Part shown: positions 49,868 through 58,918 of the stretch, piece after piece
How the letters are laid out: each line of letters begins with the position of its first letter
Numbering within the stretch: the first letter of the stretch is position 1
DNA from: an uncultured Bacteroidia bacterium
GTDB lineage: Bacteria > Bacteroidota > Bacteroidia > Bacteroidales > UBA932
Reading direction: 5' to 3'
Assembly (NCBI GenBank): GCA_902801885.1
Contig: CADCJX010000008.1
Span: forward strand, 122,667-186,666
Length of the DNA: 64,000 nt
Notes under the pieces: model-generated
Seen by the model: the letters and a program-made list of their open reading frames with translations, nothing else
What the model was told of the DNA's origin: nothing
The model's database searches: none
Program-made: the position numbers and the translations under genes

Positions 49868-52117
49868 TTATTCCTTCGCTATGGAAAATGAATACGGCTT
49901 GTCCTCGGTGGCGGTGCCGCGGGTGGTGACTGGCTCCGCGGACATCGAGTAAACTATCTTGGCTCCATTTGTCAAGTCGCTGTGCTTGAAGTAGTTCCTG
50001 GTCCAGTTCTTTCCATTGAGCTTTATTCCTCCGATATAGAAGTTGTCCTTTGAGTTTTCAGGAGCTTCCAGCGAGATGACCTTGCCGCCGGGCAGCGAGA
50101 CCTTCATTTTCTTGAACAGGGGAGTGCCGATGGCATATTCATCGCTGGCAGGACAGACGGGATAGAATCCCAAGGCTGAAAAGACGTACCAGGCGGAAGT
50201 CTGGCCGTTGTCCTCGTCACCGCAGTAGCCATCGAAGTTGGAGTTGTAGAACTTGTCCATGACCTCCCTTACGTGCTGCTGGGCCTTCCAAGGCTGGCCT
50301 GCCCAGTCGTACATGTAGAGCATGTGCTGTATGGGCTGGTTGCCGTGGGCGTAGTTACCCATATTCATGACCTGCATCTCCCTGATCTCGTGGATAGGAC
50401 GGCCGTAGTAGCTGTCGTCGAAGAGCGGGGGGATTGTGAATATGCTGTCGAGCATGGAAACATATTCATTGTCACCACCCATAAGGTCGATAAGGCCCTG
50501 GGGATCGTGGAATACGCTCCAGGTGTAGTGGAGGCTGTTGCCTTCGGTGAAGTTGCCTCCCCACTTGAGCGGGCTGAAAGGTCTTTCGAAGGTTCCGTCC
50601 ATGTTCTTGCCCACCATCAGCTTGTATTCCGGATCATAGAGGTTCCGGTAATTCATGGCTGCCTTTGCATAGGGTGCAAGCTCCTCATCGCTCTTGCCGA
50701 GTGCCTTTCCGAAGGTGTAGATGCACCAGTCGTCGTAAGCATATTCAAGGGTCCTGGCAGCATTCTCATTGATTCCGACATTGCAGGGGACGTAGCCGAG
50801 ACTGTCGTAATACTCCCAGCCGAGCCTTCCGGTCGACTTGACCGAAGGGTGTACGGCGTGCGCTCCGTGGGTGACGGCCTTCCAGAGTTCTTCGGCATCG
50901 TAGCCGCGGAGACCCTTGATGTAGGCTCCGGCCACGACTGAAGCAGAGTTGTTGCCGACCATGCAGTTCCTGTGGCCCGGACTTGCCCATTCGGGAAGGA
51001 AACCGCTCTCTTTCCAAGTGTTGACCAGGCCTTCCTGCATCTTTACCTCCTGGTCGGGGTAGATCAGGTCAAGCAGAGGGAACAGGCAGCGGAAAGTGTC
51101 CCAGAAACCAGTGTCTCCGAAGAGGTATCCATCGCAGACCTGACCGTTGAACGGACTGTAGTGGACTCTCTTACCTTCTGCGTTAATCTCCGAAAGATCC
51201 CTAGGGAAGAGTACAGAACGGTAAAGACAAGAATAGAATGTCCTCAGGTTGTCGATGTCCGGGTCTTCGACCTTGATCCTGCCGAGGACTTCGTTCCAGC
51301 GGGCTCGTCCTGCCTCGGCCACTTCATCGATCGAACGGCCGCCGAGCTCCTTGAGGTTGAGTTCCGCCTGCTCGGGGCTTATGAAGGATGAGGCGACCTG
51401 GAGGTTGACCTGCTGGCCTTTGGAGGTCTTGAAACCTACCATGGCATACTGGCCGTCCACTGTTTCTACCTCGAAAGGTGTGTCACTGACAACGATGAAC
51501 CAGTTGCGGAAATTCTCCGTCACACCACCGTGGTTGGATGAAGACCAGCCGCGGATTATATTCCTGGCCTTGTCGATTTCGACCTCTCCGCCCCTGTACG
51601 CATCAACTACAAGGTAGGAGGTGTCTTTCTGGGGATAGGTGAGCCTGAAGGCAGCGGCCCTCTCCGTAGGGGCCAGCTCTGCCACCACGTCGTGTTCGGC
51701 AAGGTACACCTTATAGTAATAGGGCTTGACTGTCTCGGCTTTATGCGAGAACCAGCTCTGCCTGCCTTCTTCGTCGTAGATCGGACCTGTGGTGACCGGC
51801 ATCAGGGAGAAGGCGCCGTAGTCGTTGATCCACGGGCTGGGCTGGTGGGTCTGCTTGAGGCCACGGATCTTTGTCGCTGAATAGGTGTAAGTCCAGCCGT
51901 TGCCGTCCCTTCCGGTCTGTGGAGTCCAGAAATTCATGCCCCATGGAAGTGCTATGGCAGGATAGGTGTTGCCGGTTGAGAGTTCGTAGGTAGAAGCGGT
52001 TCCAGAAAGGGGATTGACGTAGTCGACGGGATCGAGGGTCATGTAGGAATCCTTGACGCCGCAGGAAACAGCCAGCAGCATCAGGCTGCCGAGCACCATG
52101 GAGATGATTCTGTTCAT
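49868..52117 (-). CDS. GH92 exo-alpha-mannosidase lipoprotein
   Basis: 749 residues with signal peptide and lipobox (LAVSC, Cys at about 19). GH92 enzymes are calcium-dependent exo-alpha-mannosidases releasing mannose by inversion from N-glycans or mannans. The N-terminal domain starts VDYVNPLSGTASTYELSTGN; the (alpha/alpha)6 core carries GDTGFWDTFRC, VGNNSASVVAGAYIKG and GYCGDEDNGQTSAWYVFSALGFYPV, the last with the family's catalytic acidic residues. Linkage specificity (1,2, 1,3, 1,4 or 1,6) cannot be read from the sequence by eye. It lies between GH125 (7-base gap) and the sigma gene. Confidence 0.94.
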   Translation of the reverse strand: MNRIISMVLGSLMLLAVSCGVKDSYMTLDPVDYVNPLSGTASTYELSTGNTYPAIALPWGMNFWTPQTGRDGNGWTYTYSATKIRGLKQTHQPSPWINDYGAFSLMPVTTGPIYDEEGRQSWFSHKAETVKPYYYKVYLAEHDVVAELAPTERAAAFRLTYPQKDTSYLVVDAYRGGEVEIDKARNIIRGWSSSNHGGVTENFRNWFIVVSDTPFEVETVDGQYAMVGFKTSKGQQVNLQVASSFISPEQAELNLKELGGRSIDEVAEAGRARWNEVLGRIKVEDPDIDNLRTFYSCLYRSVLFPRDLSEINAEGKRVHYSPFNGQVCDGYLFGDTGFWDTFRCLFPLLDLIYPDQEVKMQEGLVNTWKESGFLPEWASPGHRNCMVGNNSASVVAGAYIKGLRGYDAEELWKAVTHGAHAVHPSVKSTGRLGWEYYDSLGYVPCNVGINENAARTLEYAYDDWCIYTFGKALGKSDEELAPYAKAAMNYRNLYDPEYKLMVGKNMDGTFERPFSPLKWGGNFTEGNSLHYTWSVFHDPQGLIDLMGGDNEYVSMLDSIFTIPPLFDDSYYGRPIHEIREMQVMNMGNYAHGNQPIQHMLYMYDWAGQPWKAQQHVREVMDKFYNSNFDGYCGDEDNGQTSAWYVFSALGFYPVCPASDEYAIGTPLFKKMKVSLPGGKVISLEAPENSKDNFYIGGIKLNGKNWTRNYFKHSDLTNGAKIVYSMSAEPVTTRGTATEDKPYSFSIAKE

Positions 52118-52124
52118 ATAGTGA

Positions 52125-53540
52125 CTATTTGACTTTTATCGAGTTCAACAGGTCCAGCTTGCCGTTGTCCACCAGGTGGATGATAAGTTCCCCGAATAGG
52201 GTGTTCTGCCAGGCGAACCATGCCCTGGTGAACTTTGAGGGATCATCCTTGAAGAAGGACTCATGCATGAATCCTGTTCCAGCATCTGTCTTCATGAGGG
52301 TTTCGATGCACCATTTGATCTCGGCATCATCCTGTGAGGTGAAGGCTTTCATCATGATGCTCATGGGCCAGATGTAGTCGTAGCCGATGTGCGGCCCGCC
52401 TATCCCTTCTCCGGCCTTCCCCTTGAAGAAATAGGGGTTGTCCTCGCTCCAGACAAAACGGCGGGTGTTCTGGTAGATGGGGTCGTTGATGTCCACGTCT
52501 CCCAGATAGGCCATTGCAAGAAGGCTGGGGACGTTGGAATCGTCCATCAGCAGGTGGTTGCCGAAACCGTCGACTTCGTAGGCATAGATCTTTCCGTATT
52601 TGGGATGGTTGTAGATCGCATATTCCTTAAGGGCATTCTCTACCTCGGCAGCCAGGTCGTCGCATTCCTTGGCGAGATCCTCATTCTTGTTGACCGTGCG
52701 GAGAACCTCCGAAGCCTTTCTTAATGAAGTGACTGCGAAGAAGTTGGACGGGATGAGGAACTCGAACATCGTAGCATCGTCAGAAGGCCTGAACGCTGAA
52801 GCTATCAGGCCGCAAGGCTTGACGGGGTTGCCCCTTCCATCGTTGGACTTCGTGTCGAACTGGCGACTCGTGGTCCTTGCGAAGCGGTAGGGACCGTGGC
52901 CTTCCTTGCGCTGCTGCTCCTTGAATGTCTTGAGCGTGGCCTTTATGGAAGCCATCCATTTGTCGCCGAAGACGGAATCATCCCCGGTTACCTTCCAGTA
53001 CTGGTAGGCTAGGCGGATAGGGTAGCAGTGGGAGTCTATCTCCCATTTCCTCTCATGGTCCCAGGGATTCATCTGGGTGTGGTCCTTTGCCCATTCACTG
53101 CCTTTGGGACCGTCGTTGAAAGCATTGGCGTAGGGGTCGATTGCTATAAGGGAGAACTGGCAGTTGATTACGCCGGCGAGCATGTGCCGTAGTTCCTCGT
53201 CCTGGTTGGCGAGCTGAACATAAGGCCAGACCTGGGCTCCGGAATCCCTGAGCCACATGGCGTGGATGTCTCCCGTGTAGACGAAAGTCCTCCAGTTGCC
53301 GTCTTCGTCCTTGCCGAAATGGACGGTTGTGTCCAGGGTGTTGGGGTAGCAGTTGGCGAACATCCAGGCGAGTTTCGGATTCTTGAGTAGGGACTGGATC
53401 TTGACGATCTTGCTTTCCACTGCTTCCGAACGGAAGAGTCTCTGGTCGGCGGCCGGACGTTGTGAAGTATAGTTCTGGGCGTTCGAGGTGCATGCCAGAA
53501 GCATGAATATGCTCGAAATCAGGAGGAAGGAACGTTTCAT
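52125..53540 (-). CDS. GH125 exo-alpha-1,6-mannosidase
   Basis: 471 residues with a signal peptide whose LLAC gives a possible lipobox (Cys at about 17). GH125 enzymes are metal-independent inverting exo-alpha-1,6-mannosidases. Family blocks: YTGDIHAMWLRDSGAQVWPYV (about 90-110), FNDGPKGSEWAKDHTQMNPW (about 145), GGPHIGYDYIWPMSIMMKA (about 375-393) and TDAGTGFMHESFF plus WFAWQNTLFGELI at the end. With GH92 it points to alpha-mannan or high-mannose N-glycan as substrate. It heads the PUL; a -7 box TATTTTTG is 18 bases upstream. Confidence 0.94.
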   Translation of the reverse strand: MKRSFLLISSIFMLLACTSNAQNYTSQRPAADQRLFRSEAVESKIVKIQSLLKNPKLAWMFANCYPNTLDTTVHFGKDEDGNWRTFVYTGDIHAMWLRDSGAQVWPYVQLANQDEELRHMLAGVINCQFSLIAIDPYANAFNDGPKGSEWAKDHTQMNPWDHERKWEIDSHCYPIRLAYQYWKVTGDDSVFGDKWMASIKATLKTFKEQQRKEGHGPYRFARTTSRQFDTKSNDGRGNPVKPCGLIASAFRPSDDATMFEFLIPSNFFAVTSLRKASEVLRTVNKNEDLAKECDDLAAEVENALKEYAIYNHPKYGKIYAYEVDGFGNHLLMDDSNVPSLLAMAYLGDVDINDPIYQNTRRFVWSEDNPYFFKGKAGEGIGGPHIGYDYIWPMSIMMKAFTSQDDAEIKWCIETLMKTDAGTGFMHESFFKDDPSKFTRAWFAWQNTLFGELIIHLVDNGKLDLLNSIKVK

Positions 53541-53558
53541 CAGATTGACTTGTTTTCA

Positions 53559-53629
53559 CAAAAATAGAAAATTTTTGAAATTAATTAGTACTTTGTGTTG
53601 CAAGGTATTTGAATTTATTTATATCTTTG
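53559..53629. promoter_or_regulatory. Divergent promoters of the mannosidase operon and pspC
   Basis: Minus strand: TATTTTTG (53566-53559) before GH125. Plus strand: GTTG (53597-53600), 21 bases, then TATCTTTG (53622-53629) before the PspC gene, close to full consensus. The region between is AT-rich and may also hold binding sites for a PUL activator. Confidence 0.7.
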
Positions 53630-53662
53630 CAAAGGATAATTAATTGTAAAGCCAAGAATATT

Positions 53663-54307
53663 ATGAAAAAAGTTATCAACGCTAGCATCGGAGGCCGTAG
53701 TTTTGCCCTTGACGAGGACGCTTACAACAGGCTCTCTGCCTATTTCGATCATTTCAGGTCCAGGCTCAGCAGCGACTCCCAGTCTGCGGGAGAGGAGATA
53801 ATGGCGGACCTCGAGAACCGTATCGCCGAACTCTTCGACCAGGGGATTGGGGGTGCTACCTACAGGGTAGTGGACTTCGATCTTGTCAGAAAGGTGGTCG
53901 GACAACTTGGAATGCCAGATGGCTCTGCCGAGCCGATCGGCAATTCCACGGATGCAGGTCCTTCTTCCAACTCAGGGACCGGAGCGTCGGCAAGTTCGGG
54001 GACTGGACCGGATTTTTCATATTCAGGTGAGAAGGGAGAGGCTCCGAAGCGCCTTTACAGGGATTCCGACAACAAGACCATCGGTGGCGTCTGTTCAGGT
54101 CTTGCCGCCTTCCTTAATATCGACATTACAATCGTCAGGATAATAATCCTGCTTGCCATCCTCCTCTGGGGGTCAGGCCTTCTCGTGTACCTTGTTCTTT
54201 GGATAGTCGTCCCGCTTGCAAAGACTCCCGCAGAGAAATGCGAGATGCGTGGGCTGGAGCCTACCGCCGAGAACATGGCCCGTTTCAGTGAATACAAAAA
54301 GAAATAA
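53663..54307 (+). CDS. PspC-domain membrane protein
   Basis: The protein has 214 residues from ATG 53663 (the frame opens earlier at 53609, before the promoter-proximal region). The N-terminal ~90 residues (VINASIGGRSFALDEDAYNR ... VVGQLGMPDG) form a cytoplasmic helical domain shared with the PspC gene two steps downstream. A Ser/Gly-rich linker leads to the PspC domain (about 130-190; KRLYRDSDNKTIGGVCSGLAAFLNID) with hydrophobic helices. PspC-type proteins act in the envelope stress response. It is encoded 3 bases before a PadR regulator. Confidence 0.9.
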   Translation: MKKVINASIGGRSFALDEDAYNRLSAYFDHFRSRLSSDSQSAGEEIMADLENRIAELFDQGIGGATYRVVDFDLVRKVVGQLGMPDGSAEPIGNSTDAGPSSNSGTGASASSGTGPDFSYSGEKGEAPKRLYRDSDNKTIGGVCSGLAAFLNIDITIVRIIILLAILLWGSGLLVYLVLWIVVPLAKTPAEKCEMRGLEPTAENMARFSEYKKK

Positions 54308-54310
54308 GCT

Positions 54311-54649
54311 ATGGAGAACAGTGCAGAAAACGTGCGCTCTCAGATGCGCAAAGGGGTGCTGGAGTATTGCATCTTGAGCATCCTTGACAAGAAGGAAGCC
54401 TATGCTTCTTCGATTCTCGATGAACTCAAGGCAGCCAATATGATCGTCGTGGAAGGGACTCTTTATCCTCTCCTTATCCGGCAGAAAAACCAGGGCCTTC
54501 TCTCTTACCGCTGGGAAGAATCCACCCAAGGCCCGCCCCGGAAGTACTATTGCATTACTGACAAAGGGCGCCAGCAGCTGGGCGAGATGGACGTTGCGTG
54601 GCAGGAGATAGTCGACACGATCAGGACGATAAAAGAACAGCAAAGATGA
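54311..54649 (+). CDS. PadR-family transcriptional regulator
   Basis: 112 residues. The winged helix is visible as RKGVLEYCILSILDKKEAYASSILDEL (about 12-38) and VVEGTLYPLLIRQKNQGLLSY, followed by a short C-terminal dimerisation helix, the PadR-s1 layout. It is likely an autorepressor of this three-gene cassette. The stop overlaps the start of the next PspC gene (ATGA). Confidence 0.92.
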   Translation: MENSAENVRSQMRKGVLEYCILSILDKKEAYASSILDELKAANMIVVEGTLYPLLIRQKNQGLLSYRWEESTQGPPRKYYCITDKGRQQLGEMDVAWQEIVDTIRTIKEQQR

Positions 54650-55689
54650 AACCTGTGGAAAATGTCAGCATCGGTGGCTGTGTATTCAGCCTTGAAGAGG
54701 ATGCATGTGCAGTCGCCAGGAAGTACCTGGACGAATTGAATGAATTCTATTCCAAGAGGGAGAGTGGAGCGGAGATCATGGAGGGAATAGAAGAAAGGAT
54801 GTCGGAGCTCCTGCTCGAACAGAGCGGGACCGGTGGTGTGGTTACCCTGGCCATGGTCGAGAGGGCAATGTCTACCCTCGGCAAGCCGGAAGCAATTGAG
54901 GAGGAGTCCGGAGATTATTCCGGGGAGGCTTCAAATGAACCATCCGGTGCGGCAAATCCGGTCCGCAGGAAACTTTACCGGGATCCTTCAACCGGAAAAG
55001 TGGCTGGCGTCTGCAGTGGGCTGGGCGCCTATTTCAAAGTGGACCCGACTCTTTTCAGGCTCATATTCACTGTCCTTTCCCTGATCGGTCTCGGATTGTT
55101 CTTCCATAGGGGATGGCTCCATCTTCCCGACTATTTCTTTCCTTTGATCTATGCCGTACTATGGATCTGCATGCCGGTGGCAAAGACCGTCAGTCAGAGG
55201 GATGAACTACGCGGAGAGAAGGGGACCGTCGACGCAATCAGTGCGAGGGTTCTTAGCTCCGTTCAGGAAATGGGTGAAGCCGCAGAGTCTGTGGTGAAAT
55301 CAGATTTCTGGACAGGAATATGGAGGATCCTCCAGGTATGCATGGGGATAATCCTTCTTGTGGCAGGAGTTGCGGGGGTGGTTGCTCTCGGGTGCCTGGT
55401 GTTCGACGGGAGTTTCTTCTCCAACACTTTCTTCCTCAACAGGGTCATGGAAGACATAGCCAATGATGCACCAAGGGTTTTCGACATGCTTTCCTATCCG
55501 CCGCTGGTGTTCGCCTTGGCCGTGGCTGTTGTCGTACCCTTCGTCGGGATGGTCTATGGAGGAATCATGCTCCTTTTCGACCTGAAGGCTCCCAAATGGC
55601 ATCCTGGACTGTGTATGTTCGTGATATGGTTAATTGCCCTGACAGTCCTTGCGGCCCTCAGTGCCATGATCCTTTTCAAGGGATTGTGA
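54646..55689 (+). CDS. PspC-domain polytopic membrane protein
   Basis: 347 residues from ATG 54646. It repeats the architecture of the first PspC gene: VENVSIGGCVFSLEEDACA at the start, a helical domain to about 100, then KLYRDPSTGKVAGVCSGLGAYFKVD. It adds a longer C-terminal region with at least three more hydrophobic helices (about 220-245, 280-310 and 320-345). The duplication flanking padR suggests divergence of two stress proteins under one regulator. The gene ends 1 base before the convergent proC stop. Confidence 0.9.
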   Translation: MKPVENVSIGGCVFSLEEDACAVARKYLDELNEFYSKRESGAEIMEGIEERMSELLLEQSGTGGVVTLAMVERAMSTLGKPEAIEEESGDYSGEASNEPSGAANPVRRKLYRDPSTGKVAGVCSGLGAYFKVDPTLFRLIFTVLSLIGLGLFFHRGWLHLPDYFFPLIYAVLWICMPVAKTVSQRDELRGEKGTVDAISARVLSSVQEMGEAAESVVKSDFWTGIWRILQVCMGIILLVAGVAGVVALGCLVFDGSFFSNTFFLNRVMEDIANDAPRVFDMLSYPPLVFALAVAVVVPFVGMVYGGIMLLFDLKAPKWHPGLCMFVIWLIALTVLAALSAMILFKGL

Positions 55690-55690
55690 A

Positions 55691-56458
55691 TTATTTCCAG
55701 ATCTTGAGTCCCTGGATGACGGCGTTGGAAAAGCCGGCCTCTTCCATTGCGTTTAGTCCGCGGATGGTTATCCCTCCAGGGGTCGTTACACGGTCGATTT
55801 CCTGCTCAGGATGAGTACCATGGGCGTCAGCCAGATCGGCGGCGCCCTTTACTGTCTGCAGTGCAGCCTCCAGGGCCTGCTTTGGATAGAGTCCGAGCTC
55901 GATTCCTCCTTCCATGGTTGCGCGGACGTAACGGAGTGCGAAGGCGGTTCCGCAAGAGGCGACCATCATTCCGGCTCCGAGTTGCTTTTCATCTACGACC
56001 ATGCTTTTCCCGGTCGAATCGAAGAGCCCCTTGACTATTGCCAGGGACTCTTCGTTACCGGAAACTTCATTGATGAAGGTCATGCTCTCTCCGATCTCGA
56101 TTGCAAGATTGGGGATGACCGTGTAAACTCCTGAAAGACGGGCTCCTTCAGTCCACTCTTTCAGGGTTGCTGCCGGGATGCCGGCGGCGAATGATACCAG
56201 GATTCTGCCATCCATCAAAGGAAGCAGGGGAGATAGGACTTCATGCAGCAGCCACGGCTTTACTGCCATGATGACAACATCGGCATCGCGCACGGCTTCT
56301 GAATTGTCCAGAGTGGCCTTCATGCCTGCCTTTGAATATTTTTCCAGAGTCCCGGCATGGCGTGCCGTTACTGTTATTTCATCCTCGGGGAGGCAGCGCT
56401 TCAAGCCAAGGGCAGTAGCACCACCCATGTTCCCGGCTCCTATGATGGCGATTTTCAT
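55691..56458 (-). CDS. proC: Pyrroline-5-carboxylate reductase
   Basis: The last step of proline synthesis: NAD(P)H reduction of pyrroline-5-carboxylate. The Rossmann motif IAIIGAGNMGGATALGL starts at residue 3. VVIMAVKPWLL, and near the C-terminus ASCGTAFALRYVRATMEGG and DRVTTPGGITIRGLNAME, are family blocks. 255 residues. The frame reads back into the M28 gene to 56548, but ATG 56458 directly precedes the Rossmann strand and lies 5 bases after the M28 stop. Confidence 0.94.
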   Translation of the reverse strand: MKIAIIGAGNMGGATALGLKRCLPEDEITVTARHAGTLEKYSKAGMKATLDNSEAVRDADVVIMAVKPWLLHEVLSPLLPLMDGRILVSFAAGIPAATLKEWTEGARLSGVYTVIPNLAIEIGESMTFINEVSGNEESLAIVKGLFDSTGKSMVVDEKQLGAGMMVASCGTAFALRYVRATMEGGIELGLYPKQALEAALQTVKGAADLADAHGTHPEQEIDRVTTPGGITIRGLNAMEEAGFSNAVIQGLKIWK

Positions 56459-56463
56459 GTTCC

Positions 56464-58029
56464 TTAGAATCTGCGCATCTGCTGGTTCATTGCAGCAGGG
56501 TTGACAGGAATCTTTCCAGGGTCGTTCGCTGCACAGATTGCAAGCCAAGCGACTATGGTTGCATCAATCTTCAGGTCACCGAGAGAAAGACGCTCGTAGG
56601 TGTCCATGATTGTGTGATAGGTTCTGTTGTACTCGAGAACATCCTGGATGAACTGGTAGGAAGGAAGACCTACCCTTCCGAAGGTCACGTGGTCGGTAGA
56701 ACCGGTGTTGCGCGGCGAGAGATAGTTGAAACCGAGGGGTTCGATGTACTTCATCCAAGCCTCGAAGAAGGGGAAGGCTGCATCATTCCTTTCGAGGTAG
56801 ATTCCGCGGAAACGTCCTGATCCGTTGTCCATGTTGAGGTAAAGGGCGAACTTGTCGAATCCGGGAAGCTTCTTCTGATCCTTGTAGAGGTACTGCTCCA
56901 TGTAGCCCCTGGATCCGTAGAGACCTTGCTCCTCACCGCCCCAGAGTGCCAGACGGATGGTTCTCTTAGGAGTGATGCCTAGTTCCTTGAGGATGCGCAT
57001 CGCTTCGATCATCACGATGCATCCGGAAGCGTTGTCTGCAGCTCCGGTGCCTCCGTGCCATGAATCAAGATGCCCGCCGATAAGGACGATCTCGTCCTTA
57101 AGTTTGGGATCCGTGCCGGGGATTTCTGCGTAGATGTTGTGAACCTCCTGGTCATTGGTGAACTTGTTGATGAGCTCGAGCTCCATCTCGACCTTGTGGC
57201 CGTTTTCGATCAGGCGAACCATGCGTCCGTGGTCCTCGATCGGCATGATCACCTCGGGAGTAGGTTCAGGGTCTCCGTATTTGTAGCTGACTCCCGTTCC
57301 GCTGGGGACATTGAAGGTCCCACGTCCTGTAATGACGCAGAGAGGCTTCTCGGAGGCAAGCAGGTCATTGGTCAGCTGGCGCAATTCCATCATGGCGTTC
57401 CTGTCGAAAGGCTGCCTTGGGAAACCTCCTGCAGGCGGGCCGGCAGGATTGATGGAGTTCTGGACGCGGTTGTCCTGGGTCAGGGCTTCGAGCTGTTCCT
57501 CATCGTAGCGTGATGCAAGGGGCCTGAAACTCATGGTGTAGGTCTGGGTTGCAGGCATGAGGAGGATCTTGCCGGCAATCTTGCCACGGTATTTCTCGAT
57601 GTCTTCCTTTGTCTTGACGTCGAAAACCATGCACTCTCCCTTCACGAGTCCGTCAGTACTGCCGGACCACGCTTTGGGATTGACAGAGAAGGCACAGTAA
57701 TATGGCTCCGTCATTGCAGCGTAAGTCTTGACCACGTCCCATCCGCCCCTGGTGAATTCAGCAGCGAAAGCTGAACGGGGATTTGAAAGACCGAACTGCT
57801 TAAGTTTATCGATTACGAGGTTGTCAGCACGGCGTTTCTGCTGCGAAGCAGTAAGCCTGGAACCGAGGAGGTCGGTCATGTACTGGGCAATCTCTTCAAT
57901 TTTCGAGTTGTTGAGCCCTTCGTTCTTGATTTTGGTAGCCAGTTCAGGGGATTCTGACACCTGCGCGAAGGAATCGTAGCTGCTGGCAAATGTTGCCAGC
58001 AATGCTAAAAGCAATAAACCTTTTTTCAT
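56464..58029 (-). CDS. M28-family zinc aminopeptidase, secreted
   Basis: 521 residues with a Sec signal peptide (to about 22). It removes N-terminal residues from peptides outside the cytoplasm. Metal ligands of the family are all visible: IGGHLDSW (His, Asp; about 315), GAADNASG (Asp), GGEEQGLYGSRG (Glu-Glu), NMDNGSG (Asp) and TYHTIMDTYE (His). A protease-associated-like insertion lies at about 125-250 with a Pro/Gly-rich segment (NPAGPPAGGFPRQP). It is co-transcribed with proC. A -7 box TATATTTG is at 58065-58058 on the minus strand. Confidence 0.92.
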   Translation of the reverse strand: MKKGLLLLALLATFASSYDSFAQVSESPELATKIKNEGLNNSKIEEIAQYMTDLLGSRLTASQQKRRADNLVIDKLKQFGLSNPRSAFAAEFTRGGWDVVKTYAAMTEPYYCAFSVNPKAWSGSTDGLVKGECMVFDVKTKEDIEKYRGKIAGKILLMPATQTYTMSFRPLASRYDEEQLEALTQDNRVQNSINPAGPPAGGFPRQPFDRNAMMELRQLTNDLLASEKPLCVITGRGTFNVPSGTGVSYKYGDPEPTPEVIMPIEDHGRMVRLIENGHKVEMELELINKFTNDQEVHNIYAEIPGTDPKLKDEIVLIGGHLDSWHGGTGAADNASGCIVMIEAMRILKELGITPKRTIRLALWGGEEQGLYGSRGYMEQYLYKDQKKLPGFDKFALYLNMDNGSGRFRGIYLERNDAAFPFFEAWMKYIEPLGFNYLSPRNTGSTDHVTFGRVGLPSYQFIQDVLEYNRTYHTIMDTYERLSLGDLKIDATIVAWLAICAANDPGKIPVNPAAMNQQMRRF

Positions 58030-58057
58030 AAGTCCGTTATTTTAAAACACTTCTTCA

Positions 58058-58106
58058 CAAATATAGGAAACAAATTCCGTAATGTTGTTCAAAATGATTA
58101 TATTTG
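58058..58106. promoter_or_regulatory. Divergent -7 boxes (M28 peptidase and outer-membrane protein)
   Basis: TATATTTG occurs on the minus strand (58065-58058) and again on the plus strand (58099-58106), each fitting TAnnTTTG. The plus box shows that the downstream gene starts at ATG 58136 and not at the earlier frame opening of 58082. Clear -33 boxes at the expected spacing are missing. Confidence 0.6.
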
Positions 58107-58135
58107 CTTGGTTAATATGTTTTAATCAGGCTTAT

Positions 58136-58906
58136 ATGAAAAAGTTTATCCTTTTGTCAGTCCTGTGCTTCCTTGCCGGAAGCGCTATGGCCCAGGAAGA
58201 AGATGGTTACTTCAATCACATGGCAGCCGGCCTGAAGGTCGGTACTGCAGGAGTAGGTGTTGAACTGGCCGCCCCGATAGGTTCATATTTCCAGCTCAGG
58301 GCCGGATATTCAATGATGCCTCCGGTTTCCTACAGCAGGACAGTCGATGTCCCTGAGCATCCTGGCAAGCAGGGAGCTGACAAGGGACCTGACAAACCTG
58401 TCGATGCCAAGGCAACGATGCATTTCCAGAATGCAGAGCTGATGCTTGACATCTTCCCTTCTTCGGAAAGTGGTTTCCACATCACTGCAGGCCTTTTCTA
58501 TGGTCCCAAGAATGCGATAAAGGTTACCAACACCAGCCCTCTCCCTAACGACTACAACACTGTAGGTCTCAGTGTTGTGGAAGGCGGTGAGGATTATACG
58601 GTAAGGGCCGTGAACAACAAGGTCAACGGATACATCGGAGTAGATGCTCTCCGTCCTTATCTCGGCATCGGTTTCGGCCGCGCGGTCACTACAGACAAGA
58701 GGGTGAATTTCACATTCGACCTCGGTGCTATCTATTGGGGCAAGCCTGGGCTTTTCGCTCCGGGTGAACCTCTTATCGGCGACTGGAAGGATGTCAGGAT
58801 TACTCCTGAGTCACTGAACAACCGTGATGACGGCTTGATCAAGAAAGCAGAGAAGCTCGTTGTCTACCCGATGCTGAACGTCCATCTGTTCGTAAACCTG
58901 TTTTAG
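58136..58906 (+). CDS. Small outer-membrane beta-barrel-like protein, unknown function
   Basis: 256 residues with a signal peptide ending at AMAQ (about 20). Alternating hydrophobic strands with aromatic residues (LKVGTAGVGVELAAPIGSYF, GFHITAGLFYG, YLGIGFGRAV) and a terminal VYPMLNVHLFVNLF suggest an OmpW/OmpA-like barrel. A loop at about 72-95 is rich in Pro, Gly, Lys and Asp. The C-terminal Phe fits an outer-membrane insertion signal. It lies 12 bases before the Thr-Pro lipoprotein gene, probably one operon. Function not recognised. Confidence 0.65.
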   Translation: MKKFILLSVLCFLAGSAMAQEEDGYFNHMAAGLKVGTAGVGVELAAPIGSYFQLRAGYSMMPPVSYSRTVDVPEHPGKQGADKGPDKPVDAKATMHFQNAELMLDIFPSSESGFHITAGLFYGPKNAIKVTNTSPLPNDYNTVGLSVVEGGEDYTVRAVNNKVNGYIGVDALRPYLGIGFGRAVTTDKRVNFTFDLGAIYWGKPGLFAPGEPLIGDWKDVRITPESLNNRDDGLIKKAEKLVVYPMLNVHLFVNLF

Positions 58907-58918
58907 TGTCTAAACAAT

